Part shown: piece after piece, positions 1-6,246 of the stretch
Position numbering within the stretch: position 1 is the first letter of the stretch
How the letters are laid out: every line of letters begins with the position of its first letter
From: Parcubacteria group bacterium SW_6_46_9
GTDB taxonomy: Bacteria; Patescibacteriota; Minisyncoccia; Phycocordibacterales; SW-6-46-9
Reading direction: 5' to 3'
NCBI GenBank assembly: GCA_003022255.1
Contig: PXPA01000034.1
Coordinates: 1 to 11,141, forward strand
DNA: 11,141 nucleotides
The notes under the pieces: model-generated
The model's database searches: none
Told to the model about the DNA's origin: nothing
The model's input: only the letters and a program-made list of their open reading frames with translations
Position numbers and translations under genes: made by a program

Positions 1-1050
1 ATCCTGGTATCCAAAAAGAGCGTTTCCAAGCGCCTGCCCATCGTCACCTGCAGCAGGTTGAATGAATATGTCACTGACTTTAGTCTTATCAAGGACTTTC
101 CGATTTGCAACACAATTAAGCCCTACTCCGCCAGCTATACACAGATTAGTTATCCCGGTCTTGCCTATCAAGTATTTCACCTTCTCAGTTAAGGCATTTT
201 CAAACTCGTATTGTAAGCGGGCTGCTAAATGACTGTATTCATTTGGCAGGTCTTCTGGAGGATATTTTGCGAAACTTTGTCGGGGCGGAGGTATATTTAC
301 ACCTTGTCGCTTCGCTGTTTTTTTCAGCATCTCTATCGGCCGTGACGGGTCATTTTCTACTTTTGATACCAGCCTACCATTATCACACTTAAATAAGTTG
401 AGGTTGCTAAATTTATTAGGATCTCCAAAGGCTGCAAGCGCCATAGTATTCGCAGAGTAAGCGTAAGAAGGCCACCCTAAGTAATAAGTGAAAGCCCGGT
501 ACACCTCACCGAATCCGGCATTTTTCGGTTTTGTAAAATCTCTCTCCATTCGATTTATACTTGACCCACACCCTTCGTAAACAGTAAATTGCTCACGCGA
601 GTAGTCGGTCCATGGTGTTTCTTTCGTAGAATCCATTTCCACCGACTCCAGCACATTACCGCCAGCATCCATAACGATAATCAGTGCTTGATTAAAAGGT
701 GAAGGGTGATAGGCGCTGTATGCATGAGAAAGGTGGTGAGGTATTACCGTTAAATTATCAGCTCTTAATTCATCGTTTTCTGAAGCAATCTCTTCTGGGT
801 CACGCACAGGTTCACAACATGAACTTACAACCACCTGATCTATCTCAGAAATACTTACTACACCTGCTTCACTCATGCACGCTTGCAGTGACTGCTTAAA
901 CCCTGAATCGTACTTCTTTCTGGTAAACCGCTCTTCCGAGCTTGCGAATTTGATGACACCATCCTCGACCAAAGAAACGGCTCCACTTTTGATGGATTTT
1001 CCAAACTTTGTTTCTGGTAAACTAAGTCCTATAGTTTTATTTTTCCTCAT
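1..1050 (-). CDS. Carbamoyltransferase, NodU/CmcH/TobZ family (3' end beyond window)
   Basis: An uninterrupted 350-codon frame runs from ATG at 1050 off the left edge, so this is the N-terminal part of a protein whose family is usually 500-600 residues long. Family members transfer a carbamoyl group from carbamoyl phosphate, through a carbamoyl-adenylate, to hydroxyls of sugars or natural products. The visible part matches the Kae1-like domain: HHLSHAYSAYHPSPF at residues 105-119 (the HHxxHA metal motif), DAGG at 128-131, a TMALAAFGDP stretch at about 202-211 where the family has MGLAPYG, AGGVGLNCVANRK at 306-318 and PAAGDDGQALGNAL at 332-345. The YrdC-like C-terminal part is not in the window. 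It lies 44 bases after the Nudix gene on the same strand and may be co-transcribed with it. No good Shine-Dalgarno precedes the start (GTGGAATT then ATG). The substrate cannot be read from the sequence. Confidence 0.9.
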   Translation of the reverse strand, partial: MRKNKTIGLSLPETKFGKSIKSGAVSLVEDGVIKFASSEERFTRKKYDSGFKQSLQACMSEAGVVSISEIDQVVVSSCCEPVRDPEEIASENDELRADNLTVIPHHLSHAYSAYHPSPFNQALIIVMDAGGNVLESVEMDSTKETPWTDYSREQFTVYEGCGSSINRMERDFTKPKNAGFGEVYRAFTYYLGWPSYAYSANTMALAAFGDPNKFSNLNLFKCDNGRLVSKVENDPSRPIEMLKKTAKRQGVNIPPPRQSFAKYPPEDLPNEYSHLAARLQYEFENALTEKVKYLIGKTGITNLCIAGGVGLNCVANRKVLDKTKVSDIFIQPAAGDDGQALGNALFGYQD

Positions 1051-1094
1051 AATTCCACTTTACAATTTTTATCTGCCCAAACAAAAAACTCAGA

Positions 1095-1526
1095 TTATTG
1101 ATGGTAATAATTCACTATCGCATCTCGCAACGGCTCATTAATAAAACTGCTTGGCTGACCCGACACAAATTTAGCCAACGGAAACCACCGCCACTCAGCA
1201 AATTTCTCCGGCTCAACTAATGCTGGCTCTTGGCTACTTTCACAATGAAAAACATGCAGCGGGTCTCTGTCTTCGGCATTGACCTCACCGATATAATCAA
1301 TGGACTCCAAATCATCAATACCGGTTTCTTCTTTCGTTTCCCGACGAACCGCCTGCTCAAGCGTCTCACCAACATCAACACTTCCGCCCGGTGCCACCCA
1401 GACTGTCGGCGCGTCTTCATATTCTCTAAGGCCAAGCAGTATCCTGCCGTCACGAATAATGATTGCAATCGCTGCTGTACCTTTGTTCGGCTGCTGAACT
1501 AGTTGTGTTTGTAAACCACCACTCAT
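1095..1526 (-). CDS. Nudix hydrolase (143 aa)
   Basis: The protein hydrolyses a nucleoside-diphosphate-linked substrate, as Nudix enzymes do; the exact substrate is unknown. A complete Nudix box (GX5EX7REUXEEXGU) is seen at residues 48-70: G48, E54, R62-E63, E66-E67, G69, I70, which supplies the Mg-binding glutamates. The preceding WVAPGGSVD strand and the later EWRWFPL element at 111-117 are also typical. Length is normal for a single-domain Nudix protein. The ATG overlaps the TGA of the upstream membrane-protein gene as ATGA, which implies translational coupling, and the carbamoyltransferase gene follows 44 bases after the TAA stop. Pairing with a carbamoyltransferase suggests a sugar-nucleotide or modified-metabolite context, but that is inference. 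Confidence 0.92.
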   Translation of the reverse strand: MSGGLQTQLVQQPNKGTAAIAIIIRDGRILLGLREYEDAPTVWVAPGGSVDVGETLEQAVRRETKEETGIDDLESIDYIGEVNAEDRDPLHVFHCESSQEPALVEPEKFAEWRWFPLAKFVSGQPSSFINEPLRDAIVNYYHQ

Positions 1527-1780
1527 TTTTCTAAACCATTTGTTCTACCGGATTGAAACCGGCGAATGTATTTAGCGAAGTCAATATTGTCGGCAAAAAT
1601 TTCTCCCAGCACCGCAAACGGAATAGCAATAAGCACGATTATGCCCACCGTCTCCCAGGTGATTGACGCCCCGGTTGTTACCTTTACGGCCACAATATCC
1701 TCGATAACACCAATGACAATGCCGAAAATTAAAAACTCTAAGGTTACCTCAATTTTTTCCGCTGAATCGAACGATTTCAT
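1523..1780 (-). CDS. Small membrane protein with two transmembrane helices (85 aa)
   Basis: Unrecognised family. The frame is open from an ATG at 1810, but the ATG at 1780 (MKSFDSAEK) is preferred: a perfect TATAAT lies 9 bases upstream of it, so a transcript would start almost at this codon and exclude the upstream ATG. After a charged N-terminus there are two hydrophobic segments, about residues 15-33 (EFLIFGIVIGVIEDIV) and 44-62 (TVGIIVLIAIPFAVLGEIF), then a basic tail (YIRRFQSGRTNGLEK) that is probably cytoplasmic. The TGA stop overlaps the ATG of the Nudix gene. It appears to be the first gene of a three-gene unit with the Nudix hydrolase and the carbamoyltransferase. Confidence 0.72.
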   Translation of the reverse strand: MKSFDSAEKIEVTLEFLIFGIVIGVIEDIVAVKVTTGASITWETVGIIVLIAIPFAVLGEIFADNIDFAKYIRRFQSGRTNGLEK

Positions 1781-1795
1781 ATGTTTACTATTATA
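1781..1795 (-). promoter_or_regulatory. -10 element for a leaderless transcript
   Basis: On the minus strand TATAAT occupies 1795-1790, and the ATG of the two-helix membrane protein begins at 1780. With the usual 6-7 base gap, the transcript would start 2-4 bases before, or at, the ATG. No convincing -35 box is visible upstream (only a T-rich stretch that is also the U-run of the preceding terminator). Confidence 0.6.
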
Positions 1796-1810
1796 CCTTA
1801 GGGTTTGCAC

Positions 1811-1849
1811 AAAAAAATAACCCCCGCCTTGAGTAGTCTAAGCGAGGGG
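1811..1849 (-). terminator. Intrinsic terminator after the coiled-coil protein gene
   Basis: Read on the minus strand, CCCCTCGCTT and AAGGCGGGGG form a GC-rich stem with a bulge around a loop of about 10 bases, followed by TTATTTTTTT (1820-1811). The 5' arm lies inside the last codons of the upstream gene, so its Pro-rich tail is encoded by terminator sequence. Confidence 0.75.
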
Positions 1850-2233
1850 TGGGGGAGCCGGATCCTGTCCGACCGGGCAGTCGGTGTACGAAATACTGCC
1901 CTTTAGAAACTCTAAAAATACTGTATTGTCACGGTTAAAGAATGGCTCTAGTTCTTTGACTAAGCGTGCAACTCGCTCGTCGGAAGCCCCCTGCCGGATG
2001 GATTTAAAAAGCAGAAACACAAGAAAATCAACATCTTCCTGCTTTTTGTTTTGTCGTAAATTTTCTACGCCCGTCTGCACACGGCTGAGAAGACTTTCTC
2101 GATCACCGACAACGATCTTTTCAAGCTGGCGTAGTCTCGCTTCCAAGCTCTGCATCCGCAAATAGTTCACCAGTACCATCAGTGCCAGAAAAAGGCTTAC
2201 GCACACGTTTAGTACAACCACTACCCAAACCAT
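1838..2233 (-). CDS. Membrane-anchored coiled-coil protein, unknown function (131 aa)
   Basis: Unrecognised. The N-terminus is a single strong hydrophobic helix (residues 2-24, VWVVVVLNVCVSLFLALMVL and onward) with no cleavage site. It is followed by a charged, heptad-like region at about 25-62 (SLEARLRQLEKIV, then QTGVENLRQNKKQ) that is probably a coiled coil, then a helical domain (DFLVFLLFKSIRQG, ARLVKELEPFF). The likely topology is a membrane anchor with a cytoplasmic body. The C-terminal tail PAPPPLA is encoded by the 5' arm of the terminator. The start is the ATG at 2233; no Shine-Dalgarno is seen. It lies 84 bases downstream of ychF on the same strand. Confidence 0.72.
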   Translation of the reverse strand: MVWVVVVLNVCVSLFLALMVLVNYLRMQSLEARLRQLEKIVVGDRESLLSRVQTGVENLRQNKKQEDVDFLVFLLFKSIRQGASDERVARLVKELEPFFNRDNTVFLEFLKGSISYTDCPVGQDPAPPPLA

Positions 2234-2293
2234 GGCATTGAATACTCAATGAGAAAAGAGCGAAATCCAGTTTAACAATACTACAGAATCTCG

Positions 2294-2323
2294 CATATAA
2301 AAAACCGGACTGTAAAACTAGTC
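2294..2323 (-). terminator. Weak terminator-like signal after ychF
   Basis: On the minus strand, right at the ychF TAG stop, GACT and AGTC can pair around an AGTTTTAC loop, followed by CCGG and a six-T run. The stem is short, so the U-run is the main support. Confidence 0.35.
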
Positions 2324-3394
2324 GTGCAGGAATTCAATAACGTCACCGTCTTGGACAAGATAATCACTACCTTCCGTGCGAATTTCGCCGTTCTCACGAG
2401 CCTGGGCGTAGGAGCCGGCCTCTAATAGGGTCTGCCAGTTAATAACCTCAGCCCGGATAAAATTCTCCTGAAAATCAGAATGGATTCGGCCGGCGGCTTG
2501 CGGAGCAGTTGCACCCCGCTTTACGGGCCAGCCGCGCGTTTCCGTGTCGCCAGTCGTGAAAAATGTAATTAAGTCAAGCAGATCAAATCCGGACTGTATC
2601 AGATCATGCAGTCCGTTGAGATTGTGTTCTTGGCGAAACTCATCTTTTTGCCCTTCTTTCATTTCCGTCATTTCGTACTCGAGCCCGGCATCCATAACGA
2701 CATGATGAATACCGTGCTTGTCCGCATATGCTTTCGCTTCATCCAGTACGGAATCATCAGCATCGCTTTTGGTATTAAACACAAAAAGCATCGGCTTGAT
2801 ACTCAGTAACCCAAGCCGACGAAATACCGCAAAGTCCGCCTGCGAAAAATCACCCTCATTGAGCATCCGACCATCATCAAGCAAATCAACCGCATCCTGA
2901 AGCAATTCGTGCTCCGTTTCGGCCTCCTTTTCTCCGGTTTTCACCGCACCCTCAAGATCTTCCAGCCGTGCCGTAACAGCGTCAAGATCACTGGCAATCA
3001 ACTCAAAGGTAATCGTCTCAATATCACGAACCGGATCAACTGATCCATCGACATGATGAACATCCGTGTCATTAAACGTCCGCACGACGTGAGCCAGCGC
3101 ATCGACACCCCGAATATTTTCTAAAAACTCATTACCAAGCCCCTCACCGTCTGCCGCGCCCTGAATCAAACCGGCGATGTCAACAAACTCAAACACAGAC
3201 GGCGTTTTTTCATCCGATCCGCTGAACTCGTGTAATTTATCCAACCGCTTATCTTTCACCGGCACAACCCCAACCGACGGATCAATCGTACAGAACGGAT
3301 AATTTTCTGCTGAAACCGACCGGTTTGTTAATGCATTAAAAAGTGTCGACTTGCCAACATTCGGCAAGCCAACTATACCAACAGATAAACTCAT
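2318..3394 (-). CDS. ychF: Obg-family ATPase YchF / OLA1 (358 aa)
   Basis: A ribosome-associated P-loop ATPase of the Obg group, near-universal in bacteria and linked to translation and stress responses. The P-loop GLPNVGKS is at residues 9-16, the YchF signature YPFCTIDPSVGVVPV at 32-46, and the G3 motif DIAGLIQGA at 72-80. The G4 position reads NTKSD at 207-211, without the NKxD of true GTPases, as expected for this ATP-preferring family. A coiled-coil arm covers about 135-200. The C-terminal TGS domain (about 278-356) includes FFTTGDTETRGW, APQAAGRIHSDF, FIRAEV and DYLVQDGDVIEF. Length is about the family's usual 360-365. The start is ATG at 3394 with no Shine-Dalgarno; the upstream bases are AT-rich (TAAATTCATTCTCAT). 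Confidence 0.97.
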   Translation of the reverse strand: MSLSVGIVGLPNVGKSTLFNALTNRSVSAENYPFCTIDPSVGVVPVKDKRLDKLHEFSGSDEKTPSVFEFVDIAGLIQGAADGEGLGNEFLENIRGVDALAHVVRTFNDTDVHHVDGSVDPVRDIETITFELIASDLDAVTARLEDLEGAVKTGEKEAETEHELLQDAVDLLDDGRMLNEGDFSQADFAVFRRLGLLSIKPMLFVFNTKSDADDSVLDEAKAYADKHGIHHVVMDAGLEYEMTEMKEGQKDEFRQEHNLNGLHDLIQSGFDLLDLITFFTTGDTETRGWPVKRGATAPQAAGRIHSDFQENFIRAEVINWQTLLEAGSYAQARENGEIRTEGSDYLVQDGDVIEFLHD

Positions 3395-3425
3395 ATGAGA
3401 ATGAATTTAGGAATCATGAATTTAA

Positions 3426-3445
3426 GCCCCGTTAGAAAGCGGGGT
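3426..3445 (-). terminator. Short GC hairpin between the Lys-rich gene and ychF
   Basis: CCCCG and CGGGG pair around an 8-base loop that contains the TAA stop of the upstream reading frame (3432-3434). No clear U-run follows on either strand (CTTAAATT on minus), so it is either a weak terminator or just a spacer hairpin. Confidence 0.35.
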
Positions 3446-3806
3446 AAAAATTTAAGAATAATAATACGTGTTGGCACTTCCTTAGCAAAACTGTATACAA
3501 CACTGACTCCGGACATGTTCTGACTGAGTGAACACCCCTTGCTGGCGGGGCTCCGCAGCGGAAAACGCATTGTTTTGTTTTTCGTGAGGACTGAGCAAGA
3601 ATCCGAATTTCCTTGGACATCTTCTGGAACAGATCCGGGTTGTTATCAATTGCTTTCTCGAGCTTTTCCTGTTTTTCTTTCGGCAGGTTATCCATCTGTG
3701 ATTTGAGCATCTTTTTCATTGCAAACGCCTTGGTCTTGTCTTTTGCCTGTTTACCTTTCTTTTTGGCACCTTGAAACGCCCCTTTGATTGAATCCAACAT
3801 ACCCAT
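3432..3806 (-). CDS. Lys-rich helical protein, unknown function; C-terminus doubtful (124 aa as read)
   Basis: Unrecognised. The first 70 or so residues look real: a basic N-terminal segment (FQGAKKKGKQAKDKTKAF), then MKKMLKSQMDNLPKEKQEKL and DNNPDLFQKMSKEI, giving predicted amphipathic helices in a small soluble protein. After about residue 80 (SRKTKQ) the translation changes character: Cys-, Pro- and Arg-rich, no clear structure, and reaching into the hairpin before ychF. Neither alternative frame gives a convincing continuation. Either the ancestral 3' end has been replaced or lost, or a sequence error hides it. Two in-frame ATGs (3806 and 3800) are possible; MLDSIKG at 3800 looks more natural. 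No Shine-Dalgarno is seen. It is transcribed divergently from the flippase-like gene. Confidence 0.6.
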   Translation of the reverse strand: MGMLDSIKGAFQGAKKKGKQAKDKTKAFAMKKMLKSQMDNLPKEKQEKLEKAIDNNPDLFQKMSKEIRILAQSSRKTKQCVFRCGAPPARGVHSVRTCPESVLYTVLLRKCQHVLLFLNFYPAF

Positions 3807-3890
3807 AATAGATTGAATACGTTAACTGATAACCACCAAGTCTGCTGACAATAGTAACATAACTGTCCGCAGATAGAAGCCGGTATCGAA

Positions 3891-3920
3891 GTGATAAAAT
3901 ATCTACTGTAAAGCTACAAT
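3891..3920 (+). promoter_or_regulatory. Candidate promoter for the flippase-like gene
   Basis: TACAAT at 3915-3920 resembles a -10 box and lies 19 bases before the ATG at 3940, giving a leader of about 13 bases. The -35 match is poor (GTGATA at 3891-3896, spacer 18). Confidence 0.35.
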
Positions 3921-3939
3921 AATTTCGGGCCAAAATCGT

Positions 3940-4911
3940 ATGAGCAACCAAAAGATAATTCTTTGGGTATCCCTGGTGGTGGGACTGCCGCTTTTTGGCT
4001 ATATTCTTAGCACGGTCAACGCCGACAAAGCACAAAACACAATCACCGCAATTGAACCGTTTACGCTGCTGGCGTATGTAGCCTTTTCGCTTCTGACACT
4101 AATTACGTACACTATCGTCTGGCGAGTGTTTTTATGTTCGTATCATGATGATTTTTACGAGAACCCAGTCCGACTTTTTAATTACCGCATGGTTGGGTTT
4201 GCGCTTAGTTACGTAACACCGGGCCCGCGGTTTGGCGGCGAGATTACCCGCGGTAGCTTAATTAGCACGACAACACAAGCCAGCCAAAAAACCGGCACAA
4301 TAGCAGCGGCAATGGAAATGTTTGCTATCTTTGTTGCCGGCTTGATCTTTGATATTAGCGTCGTGCTTATCGGATTGATAACCTTACCGAAAGTATGGTT
4401 GCTGCAACTTGGCTTAATTGTGCTGGTTGGCCTTGCTTTTGTTGCTTTTCTCGGTTGGTACGGTTTTTATTTTAGAAATAGTGGGTACCGATTAATTGAT
4501 ATTTTCTCCCGCTTCCTGCAGCTGCCGGATACGTTTATGGACACCAACGACAAAGAGCCGGAAAATTATCTGCAAGGACACGGCAACGCTTTCGGTGTTG
4601 GTGTGCTTTTATGCCTGCTGACAAAGTTGTTCATTGCCGCTCAGATGTACGTATTATTTCTCGGCCTCAATATACCGATAACGATTCTACAGGCGTTTCT
4701 TCTTACCGCAACGGTTGATATTGCCTACAGCATTCCCTCCTACATGGGGCTGGGAGCACTGGAGGCCGGGTACTCAGGGATTTTGAGTATTCTTGGTGTT
4801 AGTGGTTCCGGCGGTGGTGTCATTGTCGCTTTCATCACAAGAATCCGAGATATTATCTTCAGCGGATATGGTCTGCTGGCTTTAGGATATTACACTCGAA
4901 ATAATCATTGA
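3940..4911 (+). CDS. Flippase-like membrane protein, LPG synthase TM / UPF0104 family (323 aa)
   Basis: A polytopic inner-membrane protein of the family that includes the transmembrane half of lysylphosphatidylglycerol synthase (MprF) and related AglD/YbhN proteins, thought to move or handle lipids or lipid-linked intermediates. About 8 hydrophobic segments are visible: near 6-24, 40-66, 83-93, 120-146, 152-173, 217-245, 249-268 and 290-316. Family-like landmarks are VTPGPRFGGEITRGSLI at 92-108 and YMGLGALEAGYSGIL near 270-284 (usual form PGGLGVVEAG). The length matches a stand-alone TM domain; there is no C-terminal aminoacyl-transfer domain, so it is not a full MprF. The ATG at 3940 has no Shine-Dalgarno. 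It is the only plus-strand gene in the left 8 kb. Confidence 0.82.
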   Translation: MSNQKIILWVSLVVGLPLFGYILSTVNADKAQNTITAIEPFTLLAYVAFSLLTLITYTIVWRVFLCSYHDDFYENPVRLFNYRMVGFALSYVTPGPRFGGEITRGSLISTTTQASQKTGTIAAAMEMFAIFVAGLIFDISVVLIGLITLPKVWLLQLGLIVLVGLAFVAFLGWYGFYFRNSGYRLIDIFSRFLQLPDTFMDTNDKEPENYLQGHGNAFGVGVLLCLLTKLFIAAQMYVLFLGLNIPITILQAFLLTATVDIAYSIPSYMGLGALEAGYSGILSILGVSGSGGGVIVAFITRIRDIIFSGYGLLALGYYTRNNH

Positions 4912-5006
4912 TATACATTCTTTCACCCACTAAACAGCGACTAAAATGGTATCTGTACCGTACTTATTCAGGATCAGTGCCAGTGTGCCACGTTAATTTT
5001 TATCGC

Positions 5007-5040
5007 TGAAGAAAAGCCGACCGCCATGAGAGCGGTCGGC
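5007..5040 (-). terminator. Intrinsic terminator of the 343-residue protein gene
   Basis: A perfect 9-pair stem (GCCGACCGC at 5016-5024 with GCGGTCGGC at 5032-5040) and a 7-base loop. On the minus strand it is followed by TTTTCTTC, 35 bases after the gene's end. The plus-strand gene ending at 4911 may share the hairpin, but no U-run is present in that direction. Confidence 0.8.
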
Positions 5041-5074
5041 AGTGTGAAGAATATGCCGTCTTTGCCAAACACAT

Positions 5075-6106
5075 TCATTCCGGTTCGTTTGCAGCAATCA
5101 CGCCTGCTACATGCCCAGCCTTTTTCATGCTCCAGTGCGTAATCCGCTCCGGAAACCACAACGATCGCCCAGCGAGTAAATCGTACTGAGAAATAAACTC
5201 GCCCTGGCCGATGTCTGGATTGAGATGATTACAGGCTGAAGTTACCTCGCGAAGTTCGTCACGCAACGGTGAGATCTCGCGCCGGAAGTCAGGTATGAGG
5301 TGATCATCTACTGCATCACTCGGCATGTCTCGTGCTGTCTCAGCAGACTGCCGCTCTTTTGCATTAATTAGTTCTGCCAGAGCAATAACCTGCTGAAGCG
5401 ACGACTTTTCCTCTTTCAGCCCGACTAATGCCGACATATTAGCAAACGGCACAATATCAAACCGAAGGTACGCAGGCAGCGATACTGAAGTTTGCTCCCG
5501 GACAACGTCGTAAAGTCGACTGACAACAGTCTCCTTGTCATCAATATAATCAATCATATCCGGACCAGATAAGTGGAACACACGAAAGCTTTCATGTTCG
5601 AGTCCTTCTATGATTGCATCCAAGAGGATTACTACCTCCAGAGGTATCAGCCACCCATGACTGTCACTGGTCACCGACAAAATACCCTGCCGGCACAGTG
5701 ATTGCCAGTTTTGTGGGGGATCACGGCGTTCAAACGAACCTGATGGATCGGCCGCTTGATCTTTGTATACGTACCTGTACCAAAGTTTCGGCTTAGCTTG
5801 AAATGCTGGACGAAGAATCTTCCGGACTAATTTCTGACGAGCAGATATATATTCGCTAAACACCTCGATACGCCCATCAAATCCCTGCTTTCTTGACGCT
5901 GCTTGTAGAGACTGCGTGTGCGCATCAACCAGCGTGTCGCCAACCTGAAAGTACTGGTCGGCAGGTGATGGTGGTACTGACTGCACGTGGGCTAAGCACG
6001 TCAGGCAGTCCGGGTCAGCAACTTGGTACTGCTCTCCTCCAGTGATTACCGTATGCGGATGGTAATTTGTATCTTTCCGACCGTAATTGCGATCCACAAG
6101 ACGCAA
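5075..6106 (-). CDS. Unrecognised 343-residue protein; 5' end probably frameshifted
   Basis: No family recognised. The frame has an in-frame TAA just upstream, leaving TTG at 6106 (or GTG at 6097) as first possible start, with no Shine-Dalgarno. An alternative is ATG at 6161 in the neighbouring frame (MPIVINEAESVSICELKQ), which would join the long frame by a +1 shift at the CAGTTTG run near 6107; see findings. Visible features are a CxxC (DCLTCLAH, residues 33-40), a mixed alpha/beta body with a hydrophobic stretch LIPLEVVILLDAIIEGL at about 152-168, and a charged helical C-terminal third (LKEEKSSLQQVIALAELI). No signal peptide or membrane helix is evident, so it is probably cytoplasmic. It follows the dipeptidase gene with no obvious promoter of its own and ends at a strong terminator. 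Confidence 0.72.
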   Translation of the reverse strand: MRLVDRNYGRKDTNYHPHTVITGGEQYQVADPDCLTCLAHVQSVPPSPADQYFQVGDTLVDAHTQSLQAASRKQGFDGRIEVFSEYISARQKLVRKILRPAFQAKPKLWYRYVYKDQAADPSGSFERRDPPQNWQSLCRQGILSVTSDSHGWLIPLEVVILLDAIIEGLEHESFRVFHLSGPDMIDYIDDKETVVSRLYDVVREQTSVSLPAYLRFDIVPFANMSALVGLKEEKSSLQQVIALAELINAKERQSAETARDMPSDAVDDHLIPDFRREISPLRDELREVTSACNHLNPDIGQGEFISQYDLLAGRSLWFPERITHWSMKKAGHVAGVIAANEPE

Positions 6107-6180
6107 ACTGTTTTAGTTCGCAAATCGATACAGATTCGGCTTCGTTGATAACAATAGGCATATCCTTGAGTTTGGTTTGT

Positions 6181-6210
6181 GAAAAAGAACAAGCCCAGCA
6201 GTGATGCTGG
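6181..6210 (-). terminator. Terminator downstream of the dipeptidase gene
   Basis: On the minus strand CCAGCA (6210-6205) pairs with TGCTGG (6200-6195) around a TCAC loop, followed by GC and TTGTTCTTTTT. Its 5' arm is shared with the larger hairpin at 6201-6246, so only one of the two can form. Confidence 0.55.
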
Positions 6211-6246
6211 CTCCCGCCCGCTAGCATAGGCGGGTGTCAGCATCAC
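6201..6246 (-). promoter_or_regulatory. Long hairpin right after the dipeptidase stop, competing with the terminator
   Basis: GTGATGCTG (6201-6209) and CAGCATCAC (6238-6246) pair perfectly, and inside them CCCGCC (6213-6218) pairs with GGCGGG (6229-6234), separated by 3-base symmetric internal loops and a 10-base loop. The stem begins at the base after the dipeptidase TAG (6249-6247). It shares bases 6205-6209 with the terminator 5' arm, so it would act as an antiterminator when formed. Confidence 0.55.
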
